From Bacillota bacterium (lineage in GTDB: Bacteria; Bacillota; Clostridia; Clostridiales; Clostridiaceae): DNA of 35,341 nucleotides. Of the stretch, positions 9,701 through 18,985 are shown piece by piece. Positions within the stretch are counted from its first letter, which is position 1. Every line of letters begins with the position of its first letter. A program made the translations under genes and the position numbers. The stretch spans positions 1 through 35,341 of the forward strand of contig JAJXWJ010000032.1 of assembly GCA_021781655.1 (NCBI GenBank), read 5' to 3'. Under the pieces are notes generated by a model. That model was not told the origin of the DNA, did no database searches, and worked only from the letters and a program-made list of their open reading frames with translations.

Positions 9701-9956
9701 ATTCATTTTCTTCATAATCTTTACAAGTACAATAAGTTGAAATTACTGTTCCATTTAAGACATCTAATTCAACCTTTGCTATATACTCGTTAAAAAGGCT
9801 TTCAGAAATGACGTTTCCTTTGATATATATCATTTCTTCGCTATTTTTAACTTTTATATCAGCTACTAAATCATTTTCTACAATCCTTTGACCTTTAAAA
9901 TAATTTTTCCCGCTAACCTGCTCATTGAATATTTGTATCAAATAATCTTTGTTCAC
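6723..9956 (-). CDS. SNF2-family DNA-dependent ATPase with SWIM zinc finger
   Basis: 1077 aa starting at GTG, with AAAGGAG about 10 nt upstream. An N-terminal SWIM zinc finger has CxC at 76/78 and CxH at 93/95. Then comes a long region of about 500 residues like that of bacterial SNF2 proteins. The helicase core begins near residue 610: Walker A GDEMGLGKT (642-650), DEAQ box (738-741), TGTPIENS, and in the second lobe FSQFTSVL, KAGGTGLNLTSA and ATDRAHRIGQ. These proteins translocate on double-stranded DNA and remodel protein-DNA complexes. The exact bacterial role is unclear. The gene stands between unrelated genes, with no sign of a linked nuclease or methylase, so there is no positive evidence for a defence role. 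Confidence 0.93.
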   Translation of the reverse strand: MNKDYLIQIFNEQVSGKNYFKGQRIVENDLVADIKVKNSEEMIYIKGNVISESLFNEYIAKVELDVLNGTVISTYCTCKDYEENELKKENYACKHICAAFYKSIEQIEKLPFFYENNKNDISKSKTGEKLLNLLIGEDANKAEIKIDVYINRNFWDHNISAEFKIGIKEMNSNSLYIVKDINHFLLAIDNDIAINYGKNFILNMKEQKLSMKDKTLIDFIHLIKKIEGGFSSRKSKPIIDGKQLNIPEYLVKQFFKVIKNHRVFLAKGFLSRIFETEVLEERPPIEFDLKLIKNEYVLKAPYGMPILLGSENNVFFYGTEIYMPDDPYLEKIEPYITALDSGKVVTFNNSLENKLLRKLIPRLNYLSSKLTLSQNILEKIVKENCEFKFYFDKDGDKILLITKVKYGEYEFNIFEDCNEKIVYREKTEEKVLALLTVLGFLKVNNKFYLDGEDDFIFRFFKTEIEKLHKFGEVFYSENFKGIKSLGSNNISAEIRAGKYDYFEFAFKIDNVNDYETTNILRAFRDNLKYYKLENGEFLDLEQLELKKLLKLVDAVSEKEIKDNSINIPKNKSMYIDEYIEENNMRYIKGKNELETVKEKIKNIHSLEFNEENNQLVSLRNYQKIGVNWFKTLDYLGFGGILGDEMGLGKTLQTIAFLLSNKESKTLIVVPTSLVYNWAKEFEKFAPSIKVQIVNGSKNERVNQLGTITNYDVLITTYNLLKLDIEIYKKIEFDYFILDEAQNIKNSHSQNAKAVKEIESKRKFALTGTPIENSLMELWSIFDFIMPGYLYDEKRFSVRYHKQLKEDPVVIEDLNRLIKPFILRRKKKDVIKELPDKIENTIFVSLTNEEKKVYGTYAKYVMDIIEKKVEDDEFAKSRIEILVYITKLRQLCLDPSVVMENYNGKSSKIDALLELLNESIEEGHKILVFSQFTSVLKNIGERLKLEGVKYSYLDGTIPSEKRMQMVNDFNEGDNKVFLISLKAGGTGLNLTSADIVIHFDPWWNPAVEDQATDRAHRIGQEKVVEVIKIIAKDTIEEKIISLQKEKKKLIESILDDELYGNNGLISLKDDEILNLFRN

Positions 9957-9982
9957 TTAATTTTCTCCTTTCATATTGCTTC

Positions 9983-11809
9983 CTATTTTAAATATTGTTC
10001 AACATCATGAGCATTAAGTGGTTTGCTGAAAAAATATCCTTGAACATAGTTACAGCCATTTTCGTATACTATTCTTGCCTGCTCTTCAATTTCTATTCCT
10101 TCTACTATAATTTTAAAGTTCAATTTTTTAGCCATTTCAATTATTAATTTTATTATCTCTAAAGTATTTTTATTAGTTACTATATCTTTAATAAAAAAAG
10201 AATCAATTTTCAAAATATCAATAGGTATATCTTTTAAAAGACTTAAGGATGAATAACCTGTTCCAAAATCATCGATTGCAACCTTTATGCCTATATTTTG
10301 TAATTCTTTAACTATTTTTAATGATTTGTCAGTATCTTGAATAATGCTTTCTGTAAACTCTACTACTATCCTTTTTGCAGACAAATTTTCTTCTTCAAGA
10401 TATTTTTTTAACATGTATATCAATTTTGAATTCTTAAGCTGAATTCCAGAAACGTTAACAGCAATAGGAACTGTATTTAGGCCTTTTCTCTCCCATTCTT
10501 TACTTTGTCTACATACAGTTTTAACAATCCATTCTCCAATAGGAATTATCATTCCCGTTTCTTCAGCTATTGGTATGAATTCCGATGGCGTTATGTTGCC
10601 TAGAGTTTTATTATTCCACCTTATTAAAGCTTCCAAGCCAGTAGTGACACCAGAACTAATTTCTATTTGAGGCTGATAAGCTAAAGTAAATTCATTATTT
10701 TGCACTGCTCTTCTTAGTAAACTTTCTATTTCTGCCCTTCTCTTTAAAGCTGCATCTATATCCTTTGAAAAAAACTTATAAGTATTTTTTCCAGTACTCT
10801 TTGCTCTGTACATAGCAGCATCAGCATTTCTAATTATATTTTCAATTTCATTGCTATCATCTGGATATAAACTAATTCCAATGCTAGGAGAAGTATACAC
10901 TTCTAACACACCAACCTCTAACGGTTCTATAAATTGCTCCATTATCCTATTTGCAAAGCCATTAAGTTCTTTTTTATTAATATTTTTAAATAATATAATA
11001 AATTCATCTCCACCATATCTAAAAACGTTATCACTTTGTCTAACAGATGCTTTCAACTTATTAGCAGACAACTTCAAAGCATCATCTCCTACATTATGAC
11101 CAAAAGCATCATTAATATTTTTAAAATTATCTAAATCGATAAACATTACTGCACAATTTTCTTTGTTTTTCAAATAGTTTTCTTTGCATTCTATTAAATA
11201 ATTATTTAGCATATGTCTATTTAATATTCCTGTCAAAGTATCAGTATTTGCTATTTTTTCAATAATATTATCACTTTCTGCTATTTTTATTTTCATTTTT
11301 TCTTCTATATTTAAATTATAAAAAGCAATAATAAAAACAACACTAATTTCAACCATAGTTACAAATTTAAACACAAGAGATTGATTAATAAATACTATAG
11401 AAAGGAGCACAATAGGATATATAACAATTATATAATTTATTAATTTTTTAACCTCTTTTATAATTAAAATGCTTAAAGTAATTACTGATAATAACATTGT
11501 AAATTGCAAATAGTCATTATAAATATAATTTGCATATATGGCCGCAATACTTGCGAAATAATACAATATATGCATTACTTTACTTGCATTTCTCTTAACA
11601 AATTTAGTAGTAAAAGACAATATTAATATTATTACAAATAATATTACAAAAACCGAAACTATATAAATTTGTATCGTTACTAAATTGCTATACTTTTTCA
11701 TTAAAAGCAATATTGATAAAAATAATGCTGAAATTGTAGAAATAATTCTCAAAAGCTTAACATTTTCTTCTGCAATCGTTTCATTAATTTTATTGTCTTT
11801 TTTTTCCAT
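9983..11809 (-). CDS. Membrane GGDEF-EAL cyclic-di-GMP signalling protein
   Basis: 608 aa. About six predicted membrane helices lie in residues 18-165, followed by a GGDEF domain and then an EAL domain. The cyclase site is intact (GGDEF at 266-270), and RQSD five residues upstream matches the RxxD product-inhibition site. The EAL domain also looks active: EAL at 393-395, a VNVSGIQL segment, EFTES, the metal-binding IDDFGTGYSS, and KIDSFF. It could therefore both make and break c-di-GMP, with direction set by a membrane signal. The substrate-binding N-terminus has no recognised sensor family. It is monocistronic and divergent from ung. Confidence 0.93.
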   Translation of the reverse strand: MEKKDNKINETIAEENVKLLRIISTISALFLSILLLMKKYSNLVTIQIYIVSVFVILFVIILILSFTTKFVKRNASKVMHILYYFASIAAIYANYIYNDYLQFTMLLSVITLSILIIKEVKKLINYIIVIYPIVLLSIVFINQSLVFKFVTMVEISVVFIIAFYNLNIEEKMKIKIAESDNIIEKIANTDTLTGILNRHMLNNYLIECKENYLKNKENCAVMFIDLDNFKNINDAFGHNVGDDALKLSANKLKASVRQSDNVFRYGGDEFIILFKNINKKELNGFANRIMEQFIEPLEVGVLEVYTSPSIGISLYPDDSNEIENIIRNADAAMYRAKSTGKNTYKFFSKDIDAALKRRAEIESLLRRAVQNNEFTLAYQPQIEISSGVTTGLEALIRWNNKTLGNITPSEFIPIAEETGMIIPIGEWIVKTVCRQSKEWERKGLNTVPIAVNVSGIQLKNSKLIYMLKKYLEEENLSAKRIVVEFTESIIQDTDKSLKIVKELQNIGIKVAIDDFGTGYSSLSLLKDIPIDILKIDSFFIKDIVTNKNTLEIIKLIIEMAKKLNFKIIVEGIEIEEQARIVYENGCNYVQGYFFSKPLNAHDVEQYLK

Positions 11810-11847
11810 TTTTTATCTCCTATTTTATTATAATAAAGATACGTTTT

Positions 11848-11876
11848 ATTATACTGTTTTTATTTTTCCTTTGCAA
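11848..11876 (-). promoter_or_regulatory. Promoter of the GGDEF-EAL gene
   Basis: Reading leftward, TTGCAA (11871-11876) and TATAAT (11848-11853) are 17 nt apart, and a ribosome binding site AGGAGAT lies downstream. Confidence 0.6.
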
Positions 11877-11948
11877 ATAAGCATATCAATTATCTTTACT
11901 TATTTAACTTATAAAATCAAGCTATATTACATTATCTTATTTATTTTA

Positions 11949-11979
11949 TTACATTTAAAATCGCTATTTATGGTATAAT
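11949..11979 (+). promoter_or_regulatory. Promoter of the ung-nfo operon
   Basis: TATAAT at 11974-11979 is preceded by TGG, an extended -10 (TGnTATAAT). The best -35 is a weak TTACAT 19 nt upstream. It lies about 58 nt before the ung start. Confidence 0.6.
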
Positions 11980-12036
11980 TATTTTAATTATAAGCAATTA
12001 AATAAGATTATAGTATAAGAATTGTAGGTGATTAAC

Positions 12037-12714
12037 ATGGCTGTTAATATAAAAAATGATTGGAAAGAACTTTTAAAGGATGAATTTGAAAAAGATTATT
12101 ATTTAAAATTAAGACATTTTCTTGTTAATGAATATAATACTGAAAGGATTTTCCCAGATAAATATGATATTTTTAACGCTCTAAATTTTACTGCATATAA
12201 AGATGTAAAAGTAGTTATTTTAGGCCAGGATCCTTATCATGGTGAAAATCAAGCACATGGTCTTAGCTTTTCTGTAAAACCCGGAATACCTGCTCCACCT
12301 TCCTTAGTTAATATTTATAAAGAACTAAGAGATGATCTTGGCTTATATATACCAAATAACGGTTATTTAAAAAAATGGGCAGACCAAGGTGTCTTACTGC
12401 TAAATACATCCTTAACAGTAAGATCTGGCGAGGCAAATTCGCATAGGAACAAGGGTTGGGAGCTATTTACAGATAAAATAATTTCTTTACTAAACGATAG
12501 AATTGACCCAGTAATTTTTATTTTGTGGGGCAACAATGCCATATCAAAAGAAAAGATAATTACAGCTAAACAACATTATATTATTAAATCTGTTCATCCG
12601 AGTCCACTTTCAGCTTCAAGAGGTTTTTTTGGCAGTAAGCCATTTTCTAAAACAAATAAAATTTTAGAGTCTATAGGAAAAACACCTATAGACTGGCAAA
12701 TCGAAAATTTATAA
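12037..12714 (+). CDS. ung: Uracil-DNA glycosylase
   Basis: 225 aa. This enzyme removes uracil from DNA as the first step of base-excision repair. The catalytic-water loop GQDPYHG has Asp at residue 65. Also visible are the proline-rich segment [26 protein letters not shown], and the minor-groove loop [13 protein letters not shown]. This places it in family 1. The start is the ATG at 12037. The GTG nine bases earlier is part of the AGGTG ribosome binding site. It is the first gene of a two-gene operon with the endonuclease IV gene, whose product cuts the abasic site that Ung leaves. Confidence 0.97.
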   Translation: MAVNIKNDWKELLKDEFEKDYYLKLRHFLVNEYNTERIFPDKYDIFNALNFTAYKDVKVVILGQDPYHGENQAHGLSFSVKPGIPAPPSLVNIYKELRDDLGLYIPNNGYLKKWADQGVLLLNTSLTVRSGEANSHRNKGWELFTDKIISLLNDRIDPVIFILWGNNAISKEKIITAKQHYIIKSVHPSPLSASRGFFGSKPFSKTNKILESIGKTPIDWQIENL

Positions 12715-12728
12715 AAGAGGTGATTTTT

Positions 12729-13628
12729 ATGTTGAAAATAGGTTCTCATGTGTCAATGTCTGGTAAGAATATGCTTTTAGGCTCTGTTAAAGAGGCACTT
12801 TCCTATAACGCTAATGTTTTTATGGTATATACTGGTGCTCCACAAAATACGATTAGAAAATCTATTGACCAGCTAAAAATAGAAGAAGCTTTAGAATGTA
12901 TGCAGGCTAACAACTTGAATGAGATAATTGTTCATGCCCCTTATATTATTAATTTAGGGAATACTGTAAAAAACGAAACTTTTGAACTAGCTGTAACTTT
13001 TTTAAAGGAAGAAATAAATAGAGCACAAGCTTTGAAACTTGCAAAACAGCTTGTACTCCATCCTGGTGCCCACGTTGGTGCTGGTGATGAAATTGGAATA
13101 AAGAAAATAATTTCCGGTTTAAATGAAGTTATTACAAGAGAGCAAACCGTTAATATTGCTCTTGAAACAACTGCTGGTAAGGGTAGTGAATGCGGAAGAA
13201 CCTTTGGTCAGTTAGCAGATATAATTTCTGGTGTTACCTTCAATGAAAAGTTAACTGTATGCCTAGATACCTGTCATATCCATGATGCTGGCTACGATAT
13301 AATAAATAACTTTGATAGTGTACTTGAAGAATTTGATAAAACTGTGGGTCTAGATAGACTTAAAGTAATTCATCTAAATGATAGTAAAAATCCATGCGGT
13401 GCTAGAAAAGACAGACATGAATTAATAGGTCATGGATTTATAGGCTTCGATGCTTTATGCTATATTGCCAACCATGAAGCCTTAAAGGATGTACCAAAAA
13501 TACTTGAAACTCCATATGTTGCAGGAGATAATGGTGATAAAAAAGCCCCTTATGGTTTTGAAATTCAGATGCTCAAAAACAAAAAGTATGATCCAAATAT
13601 TAAAGAGGCTTTATTTATAGATTTATAA
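12729..13628 (+). CDS. nfo: Endonuclease IV (AP endonuclease)
   Basis: 299 aa, close to the family's usual 280-300. It cleaves the phosphodiester 5' of abasic sites and acts directly after Ung, the preceding gene 14 nt away. Metal-binding and barrel segments visible include IGSHVSMSG at the N-terminus, [73 protein letters not shown], and ILETPYV. These carry the three-zinc His, Glu and Asp ligands. The start is the ATG at 12729. The GTG nine bases earlier overlaps the AGAGGTG ribosome binding site. The stop abuts the convergent transporter gene. Confidence 0.95.
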   Translation: MLKIGSHVSMSGKNMLLGSVKEALSYNANVFMVYTGAPQNTIRKSIDQLKIEEALECMQANNLNEIIVHAPYIINLGNTVKNETFELAVTFLKEEINRAQALKLAKQLVLHPGAHVGAGDEIGIKKIISGLNEVITREQTVNIALETTAGKGSECGRTFGQLADIISGVTFNEKLTVCLDTCHIHDAGYDIINNFDSVLEEFDKTVGLDRLKVIHLNDSKNPCGARKDRHELIGHGFIGFDALCYIANHEALKDVPKILETPYVAGDNGDKKAPYGFEIQMLKNKKYDPNIKEALFIDL

Positions 13629-14924
13629 TTAAGCTTGACTTTCAATATCCTTAAACTTAAGAAGTGATGAATCCTTATCCTTATTGTCGCTATATTGTAC
13701 TCTCATTAATATTAAGCCTCCAATAATGAAAAGTACTAAAATGCTTAATACTCCATTGGTGGATTTTCCAGTTATAAGTGTAGCTATGCTTACTAATAGC
13801 GGTCCAATTATAGTAGCAAATCTTCCAAAAATATTAAAGAAACCAAAAAATTCATTGTTACTTTCTTTGGGAACAAGCTTCCCAAAGAAAGATCTGCTTA
13901 GTGCTTGTAACCCTCCTTGAGAAGTACCAACAAGCATTGCTAAAATCCAAAAACCAACTACGTCTCTAATGAAAAATCCATATATGCATATGCCTGAGTA
14001 GATTATGATACCTACATAAAGCATTGTCTTACCTTGATATTTTTCTGCTAATTTTCCATATATTATAGCTGAAGGAAATGCTACAAGCTGAGTCAATAAA
14101 AGCACCAATAGCATACTCGTTGTACTTATTCCAAGATCAGCCCCAAAGGATGTTGCCATGGTTATTATAGTATTTACTCCATCTATAAAGAAAAAATATG
14201 CTAATAGAAATACAAATAAATTTTTGTTTTTCTTTATATTTTTTAAAGTGTTATAAATTCTTTTAAAGCTGTTTTTAACTATTTTATCTTCTTTTTCTAT
14301 ACCATACTCCTGCTTAACATTTTTTATTATTGGAACAGAAAATATCGTACACCAAATTGCTGTTATTACAAAGCATATTTTGTAAGCCGCACTTGTAGAA
14401 AGAGGTATTTTATGAAGCTGAGAAAGTATTACGATTACCATACAAACTGCAAAAGCAATCAAATTTCCAATATAACCAGCTGCAAAACCAATAGATGATA
14501 TAATATCCATTCTGTTTTTTTCTGTAACATCTACTAGAAATGCATCGTAAAATATGTTGCTTCCAGCATTACCAATAGTACTAATTACAAAAATAGCAGC
14601 AATAAGCAAATAAAACTCATCTGGAACTATTCCCAATAAAGCTGTAAAAATAATTCCAATAACACAAAAAACTTTAAAAAACTTCATTTTGTATCCTTTA
14701 TAATCAGCAATAGTACCAAGTACCGGAGCAGCAATTGCAATTAGAAACCTTCCAAAGGAATTTAAATATCCCCAGTACACTGTAAAAGAACCATCCATAA
14801 CACCTCCATTTTTAAAGCATAGCCTTAAATATAGAGGGAAAATTGTACTTACCATTATCATACTATAAGTTGAAATTGTGCAATCGTATAATATCCAGCT
14901 TTTTTCCTTTTTACTACTTTTCAT
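13629..14924 (-). CDS. MFS transporter, UMF1/Atg22-like family
   Basis: 431 aa with about 12 membrane helices. The N-terminal SWILYDCTISTYSMIMVSTIFP resembles the WxLYDxANSAF opening of the UMF1 (Atg22-like) branch of the major facilitator superfamily. The helix 2-3 loop ADYKGYKMKFF is the family's form of the MFS loop. Substrates of bacterial UMF1 proteins are not known with certainty, and small amphipathic solutes have been proposed. It follows the phosphodiesterase gene with a 19-nt gap, so co-transcription is likely. A link such as export or uptake of a product of that enzyme is speculative. Confidence 0.82.
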   Translation of the reverse strand: MKSSKKEKSWILYDCTISTYSMIMVSTIFPLYLRLCFKNGGVMDGSFTVYWGYLNSFGRFLIAIAAPVLGTIADYKGYKMKFFKVFCVIGIIFTALLGIVPDEFYLLIAAIFVISTIGNAGSNIFYDAFLVDVTEKNRMDIISSIGFAAGYIGNLIAFAVCMVIVILSQLHKIPLSTSAAYKICFVITAIWCTIFSVPIIKNVKQEYGIEKEDKIVKNSFKRIYNTLKNIKKNKNLFVFLLAYFFFIDGVNTIITMATSFGADLGISTTSMLLVLLLTQLVAFPSAIIYGKLAEKYQGKTMLYVGIIIYSGICIYGFFIRDVVGFWILAMLVGTSQGGLQALSRSFFGKLVPKESNNEFFGFFNIFGRFATIIGPLLVSIATLITGKSTNGVLSILVLFIIGGLILMRVQYSDNKDKDSSLLKFKDIESQA

Positions 14925-14943
14925 TTACTTTACCTCTCAACCT

Positions 14944-16224
14944 TTATTTTAAAAAACTTTCTATTACTTTACCATCTGCATCCTTTAACTCTATGTCTAA
15001 AAGCTTTGCTATAGTCGGTCCTTCGTCTACTAAATTCATCTTTTCAACTATTTCTCCTTCTCGGATTCCTTTTCCACTTGCCATAAATACCGTAGTATAC
15101 TTTTCCTTAAAAGGAGAATAACCATGCGTAGCTTTTGTATATTTATGATTATTATTTATATCAACAACCACATCCCCTTCGTGTTCATCTTGAAAATAAT
15201 ATCCACATCTTGCTTCTAACATTAATGCACAATTAGGGTCTGCACCTAGTGCTTCTGCTTCTTTTTTAGAATATATTTTTTCTATGCATTTATGTTCTTC
15301 GTTAAATTTTTTAATGATTTCAAAAACATTTCCAACCTCATCGCTATTTTTAACATAGACATAGGCTGATCCATCACAGTTTTTTACTATAGCTCTGTAG
15401 TCTACTATTTGATTTTTTTCACCAATTTTAAAATAGTTATGCTTTTTTAACAAAACATTTAAATTAATAACTTTATTCTCATCTATACTGCTATGGTCTC
15501 CAAGAATAATAATTGTACTATTTTCATACATATTATTTTCCTTTAAAGTATTGATAATATCTCCTAGCCTTAAATCATGTCTTTGAAGTGCTAATTTTGC
15601 TTCTAAAGAATTATAGCCAAAATAATGTCTTATACTATCAAGATCAGTGTAATGTACTAGTGTTAAATTTGGTTTTTTATCTTTCAAGGTGTCTAGTAGT
15701 GCTTCATGGGTAAAATTATCAAGCTGCGGCTGATTAATTCCATTTCTCAAATATCCATATTTATAATTCATTTTAAACTGAAACCACGGACTACCATTTA
15801 AAAGTGAAACTAAGATTTGATTTTGCCAGCTTCTATTAGCCATTACTTCCGGCATGTTGTACTGTATTTTAGATTTTGCTGTAACTGGCCATAAAAGAGC
15901 TGCTACTTTCATTCCCTTTTGCATAGCCAAATCGTATATGGTATCCCCTTTAATATATTTTCTTTGCCAATACCAATCTGGCTCCTTTCTATCAACTTGT
16001 AATAAGGTATTATTTATTATCCCATGATTTTTAGGGTATTTACCAGTAACTATAGTTGCATGAGCTGGATATGTTAAAGTTGGATAAACACTAAACACTT
16101 TTTTACAATAAGATGCCTTTTCTAAGTACATCCCAAAATTTGTTAAATTCTTAATATAATCAAAATCTTGTGTAGAAAGTCCATCAAAAGATATTATGAT
16201 TAAATGATTATTTAATTCTCCCAT
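14944..16224 (-). CDS. ENPP-like type I phosphodiesterase / nucleotide pyrophosphatase
   Basis: 426 aa of the alkaline-phosphatase superfamily. The metal-binding Asp lies in IISFDGL near residue 14. The nucleophile Thr is in VYPTLTYPAHATIVTGKYP (T51), which matches the ENPP consensus. Later ligands are in HYTDLDSIRHYFG and ILGDHSS, with a C-terminal KATHGYSPF supplying His. There is no signal peptide, so the enzyme should act in the cytoplasm on a phosphodiester or pyrophosphate. The substrate is unknown. GGAGAA precedes the ATG at 16222-16224. A TTG 15 nt earlier lies in the ribosome binding site and is unlikely to be the start. It is the first gene of a pair with the UMF1-like transporter. 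Confidence 0.88.
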   Translation of the reverse strand: MGELNNHLIIISFDGLSTQDFDYIKNLTNFGMYLEKASYCKKVFSVYPTLTYPAHATIVTGKYPKNHGIINNTLLQVDRKEPDWYWQRKYIKGDTIYDLAMQKGMKVAALLWPVTAKSKIQYNMPEVMANRSWQNQILVSLLNGSPWFQFKMNYKYGYLRNGINQPQLDNFTHEALLDTLKDKKPNLTLVHYTDLDSIRHYFGYNSLEAKLALQRHDLRLGDIINTLKENNMYENSTIIILGDHSSIDENKVINLNVLLKKHNYFKIGEKNQIVDYRAIVKNCDGSAYVYVKNSDEVGNVFEIIKKFNEEHKCIEKIYSKKEAEALGADPNCALMLEARCGYYFQDEHEGDVVVDINNNHKYTKATHGYSPFKEKYTTVFMASGKGIREGEIVEKMNLVDEGPTIAKLLDIELKDADGKVIESFLK

Positions 16225-16337
16225 AATTATTCTCCTCAATACATTAATGTTAGATTTAATAATATCATTGAAAAATTACATAAATATTATCTTATTGTAA
16301 AATTTATTTAATGAATGCTACGTAAATGCGAACACGA

Positions 16338-16365
16338 ATTTTTAGCATAAAAAAATGCGAAAAAT
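16338..16365 (-). terminator. Weak hairpin after modC
   Basis: ATTTTTAGCAT (16338-16348) and ATGCGAAAAAT (16355-16365) form a 10-pair stem with one mismatch and a 6-nt loop, 7 nt past the modC stop. There is no clean T-run after it on the leftward transcript, so its role as the nif-mod terminator is doubtful. I see no better candidate. Confidence 0.3.
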
Positions 16366-16371
16366 ATATGA

Positions 16372-17442
16372 CTATTCTTCGCTTAAAAGAAATATTTTAT
16401 TGATATCTAATTTAATATTTAAAAATTGAGATTTGTTTTTAACTGCAAACCAATTTTCTTTTGGAATTTCAAGATGAAGCTCTCTAATAGCTTTGTCTTC
16501 TACGAACTCTGTTTTTTTTAGATAAATAGTGAAATTAAAAGAACTTTCTATCATCCTTACGATAGTAAACTTAAATGTATTTATATCCTCTTTATTTGTT
16601 ATTTTTATATCATGAGCTCTTATACCTATATGTGAAAAAGTTTCATTAACATTATTTACTTTTAAAGCTATTCCCCATTCTACAGCTTTCACGTATCCAT
16701 TTTCTAAAGCCCTTATTTTCGATATATTTTTACAACCTGTAAGCTTTGCCGAAGAAACATTAGGAGGAGCTTTAAATATATCTTTCTTTAAGCCGTTAGC
16801 AACAACTTTGCCCTTATTTAAAACTACTAAGCTATCACAAATGCGATAAGCTTCGTCCATATTGTGAGTAACAAATATTGTATCTCCCTCATATTCAGCT
16901 AAAAGTTTTAAAAGTTCTTTTTCTATTTGATTTTTAATGTGGTTGTCTAAAGCCGAAAAAGGTTCATCTAAAAGTAAAACTTCTGGATTTATAACTAATG
17001 CTCTAGCTAATGCAACCCTTTGCTGTTGACCACCAGATAGTTCAAGTGGGTACCTATGTTCAAAGCCTTGAAGCTTCATAATTTCAAGTTTATTCATAAT
17101 TATTTTTTGTTTTTCAGCTTTGTTAGCTTTGTTTAAACCAAAACTAATATTTTCGTAAACTGTCATATTGGGAAAAAGCGCATAATTTTGAAACAGAAAT
17201 CCTACTTTCCTATCTTTAGCCTTAACATTAACCCTTTTTTCAGAGTCAAAAAGTGTCCTATCATTTAAAATAATTTTTCCAGCTGTAGGAGTTTCAAGTC
17301 CTGCAATGCACTTTAAGGTCATGCTTTTCCCTGAGCCAGATTCACCAAGTAAGCCTAAAGAATTTTTATTTGTGTCAAAACACACCTTTAGCTGAAAGTT
17401 GTCCATTTCTTTTATAATATCAACATATAATGACAAAAACAT
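16372..17442 (-). CDS. modC: Molybdate ABC transporter ATP-binding protein ModC
   Basis: 356 aa. Walker A GESGSGKS (33-40), Q-loop FQNYALFPNM, signature LSGGQQQR (135-142), Walker B VLLLDEP (155-161) and the H-loop FVTHNMDEAYR make a full importer ATPase. A C-terminal regulatory region of about 130 residues begins at LTGCKNISKI, as in ModC/CysA relatives. It powers molybdate uptake with the adjacent modB and modA products, supplying Mo for FeMo-cofactor. The start is uncertain: the ATG sits only 1-2 nt from AAAGGTGGG, while a TTG at 17436 (MSLYVDI...) has ideal spacing and may be the true start. It is the last gene of the nif-mod transcription unit. Confidence 0.95.
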   Translation of the reverse strand: MFLSLYVDIIKEMDNFQLKVCFDTNKNSLGLLGESGSGKSMTLKCIAGLETPTAGKIILNDRTLFDSEKRVNVKAKDRKVGFLFQNYALFPNMTVYENISFGLNKANKAEKQKIIMNKLEIMKLQGFEHRYPLELSGGQQQRVALARALVINPEVLLLDEPFSALDNHIKNQIEKELLKLLAEYEGDTIFVTHNMDEAYRICDSLVVLNKGKVVANGLKKDIFKAPPNVSSAKLTGCKNISKIRALENGYVKAVEWGIALKVNNVNETFSHIGIRAHDIKITNKEDINTFKFTIVRMIESSFNFTIYLKKTEFVEDKAIRELHLEIPKENWFAVKNKSQFLNIKLDINKIFLLSEE

Positions 17443-17449
17443 CCCACCT

Positions 17450-18136
17450 TTAGTAACTATACTTTTTCCTAGCTTTTTTTGTTCCTTTTTGAAACCAGAT
17501 ATTCATAGAAAATATAACTATCATAGAAATAATTACAATTATTATTACCCAAATTAATGCTTCATTCATATTTCCATCTTCTGCAGCAAAATATATAGCT
17601 ACTGGAATAGTTTGTGTACGATTTGGAATATCACCAGCTATCATCAAAGTTGCCCCAAATTCTCCTAAAGCTCTCGCAAAGGATAGAAGGGTTCCTGATG
17701 CAACTCCTGGTAATGCAAGTGGAAGAATAACTTTGTAAAAAATTTTCCATTCAGAAGCTCCTAAGGTTCTTGCAGCATTAACAACATTTGTTTCTATTTG
17801 TTCAAAAGCACCTCTAGAGGTCCTGTACATTAAGGGAAATGCAACTACTGTAGCTGCAATTACTGTAGCCGGCCAAGAAAATATTATTGTATATTCAAAT
17901 TTAATAAGAAATTGTCCTAAAGGACCATTTTTCCCAAATAGCAATAGTAGCAAATATCCTACTACAGTAGGAGGCAAAACTAATGGTAATGTAAATACTG
18001 TATCCAATATATTTTTTAATTTACCTTTGTAATTTGACATAAATCTTGCAGCAAAAATACCAATGAAAAAAGTTATTACTGTTGCTGTAATAGATGTTTT
18101 AACAGATATGAATACAGGTGAAATATCAAAATTCAT
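17450..18136 (-). CDS. modB: Molybdate ABC transporter permease ModB
   Basis: 228 aa with about five to six membrane helices. The cytoplasmic coupling loop NAARTLGASEWKIFYKVILP carries the conserved EAA-type motif with G-A-S, and VLPPTVVGYLLL is typical of ModB. AGGAGGT precedes the ATG. It sits between modA (26-nt gap) and modC (7-nt gap). It forms the membrane channel through which molybdate delivered by ModA passes into the cell. Confidence 0.95.
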   Translation of the reverse strand: MNFDISPVFISVKTSITATVITFFIGIFAARFMSNYKGKLKNILDTVFTLPLVLPPTVVGYLLLLLFGKNGPLGQFLIKFEYTIIFSWPATVIAATVVAFPLMYRTSRGAFEQIETNVVNAARTLGASEWKIFYKVILPLALPGVASGTLLSFARALGEFGATLMIAGDIPNRTQTIPVAIYFAAEDGNMNEALIWVIIIVIISMIVIFSMNIWFQKGTKKARKKYSY

Positions 18137-18162
18137 TGCTATTACCTCCTAATATTATTGTA

Positions 18163-18960
18163 TTAATTCGTTATAAAACCATATTTCTTAAATATTGCTT
18201 TTGCTTGACTACTAGATAAAAATTTCAAAAATTTGTTTGCTTCTGATGAGTTCTTTGTTGCTTTTACAACAGCTCCTGGATATACAACTTCTTTATGAGA
18301 ACCCTTTGGGGCAGTAGCAACTATTTTTACCTTTTTAGAAGTTTTAGCATCTGTTGAATATACTATACCTGCATCTGCATTTCCTTCCTCTACCCAACTT
18401 AGCACTTCCTTAACGTCTTTGCCTAAAATTTCTTTAGATTTAACCTTTTCTGTTATATTTAAAGCATCAAATACTTGTTCAGCATATTTACCAGCTGGAA
18501 CTGCCGCTGGTTCACCTACTGCAATATGTTCAACGCTATCCTTAGTTAAATCAAGGAAACTTTTTAACTCTAATTTAGAATCCGTTGGAACTATCAAAAC
18601 AACCTCGTTTTTTAATATGTTAACAATTGACTTTTCATCAACCAAGCTTTTATCCTTCAATTTATTCATATTAGTTGTGTCTGCTGAAATAAACAAATCT
18701 ACTGGAGCACCTTGCTCTATTTGCTGTTCTAAAGTTCCAGAAGCTCCATAATTATTTGTAAACTTTATATTTGCATTATCCTTTTTATATTCAGCTTCTA
18801 CTGCGTTTAGCGAATCTGTTAAGCTAGCTGCAGCAGATATATTTAAAGTTACTGCTTTTGCATTATTAGTTGTGTTAGCTAAAGAAGAAGAGCTACCACA
18901 ACCACCTAGACTAAACATGGTAATTATTGATAAACAGACCACTATTAATATTTTTTTCAT
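18163..18960 (-). CDS. modA: Molybdate-binding lipoprotein ModA
   Basis: 265 aa. A lipoprotein signal MKKILIVVCLSIITMFSLGG ends at lipobox LGGC, giving a lipidated Cys21. The mature protein has the ModA fold: ISAAASLTDSLNAVE near the N-terminus, NYGASGTLEQQIEQGAPVDLFIS, VGEPAAVPAGKYAEQ and a late GIVYSTDAK. It captures molybdate outside the membrane and hands it to ModB. GGGAGGT lies 7 nt ahead of the ATG at 18958-18960. A TTG 15 nt earlier is within that ribosome binding site and is rejected. It is preceded by a hairpin that could lower or tune read-through from the nif genes. Confidence 0.95.
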   Translation of the reverse strand: MKKILIVVCLSIITMFSLGGCGSSSSLANTTNNAKAVTLNISAAASLTDSLNAVEAEYKKDNANIKFTNNYGASGTLEQQIEQGAPVDLFISADTTNMNKLKDKSLVDEKSIVNILKNEVVLIVPTDSKLELKSFLDLTKDSVEHIAVGEPAAVPAGKYAEQVFDALNITEKVKSKEILGKDVKEVLSWVEEGNADAGIVYSTDAKTSKKVKIVATAPKGSHKEVVYPGAVVKATKNSSEANKFLKFLSSSQAKAIFKKYGFITN

Positions 18961-18985
18961 TATGCTACCTCCCAAAATATAAAAT

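Noticed and set aside
6723-9956. SNF2 helicase as the core of a phage-defence system
   Set aside because: Neighbours are a c-di-GMP protein and a hemerythrin pair; no nuclease, methylase or phospholipase gene accompanies it.
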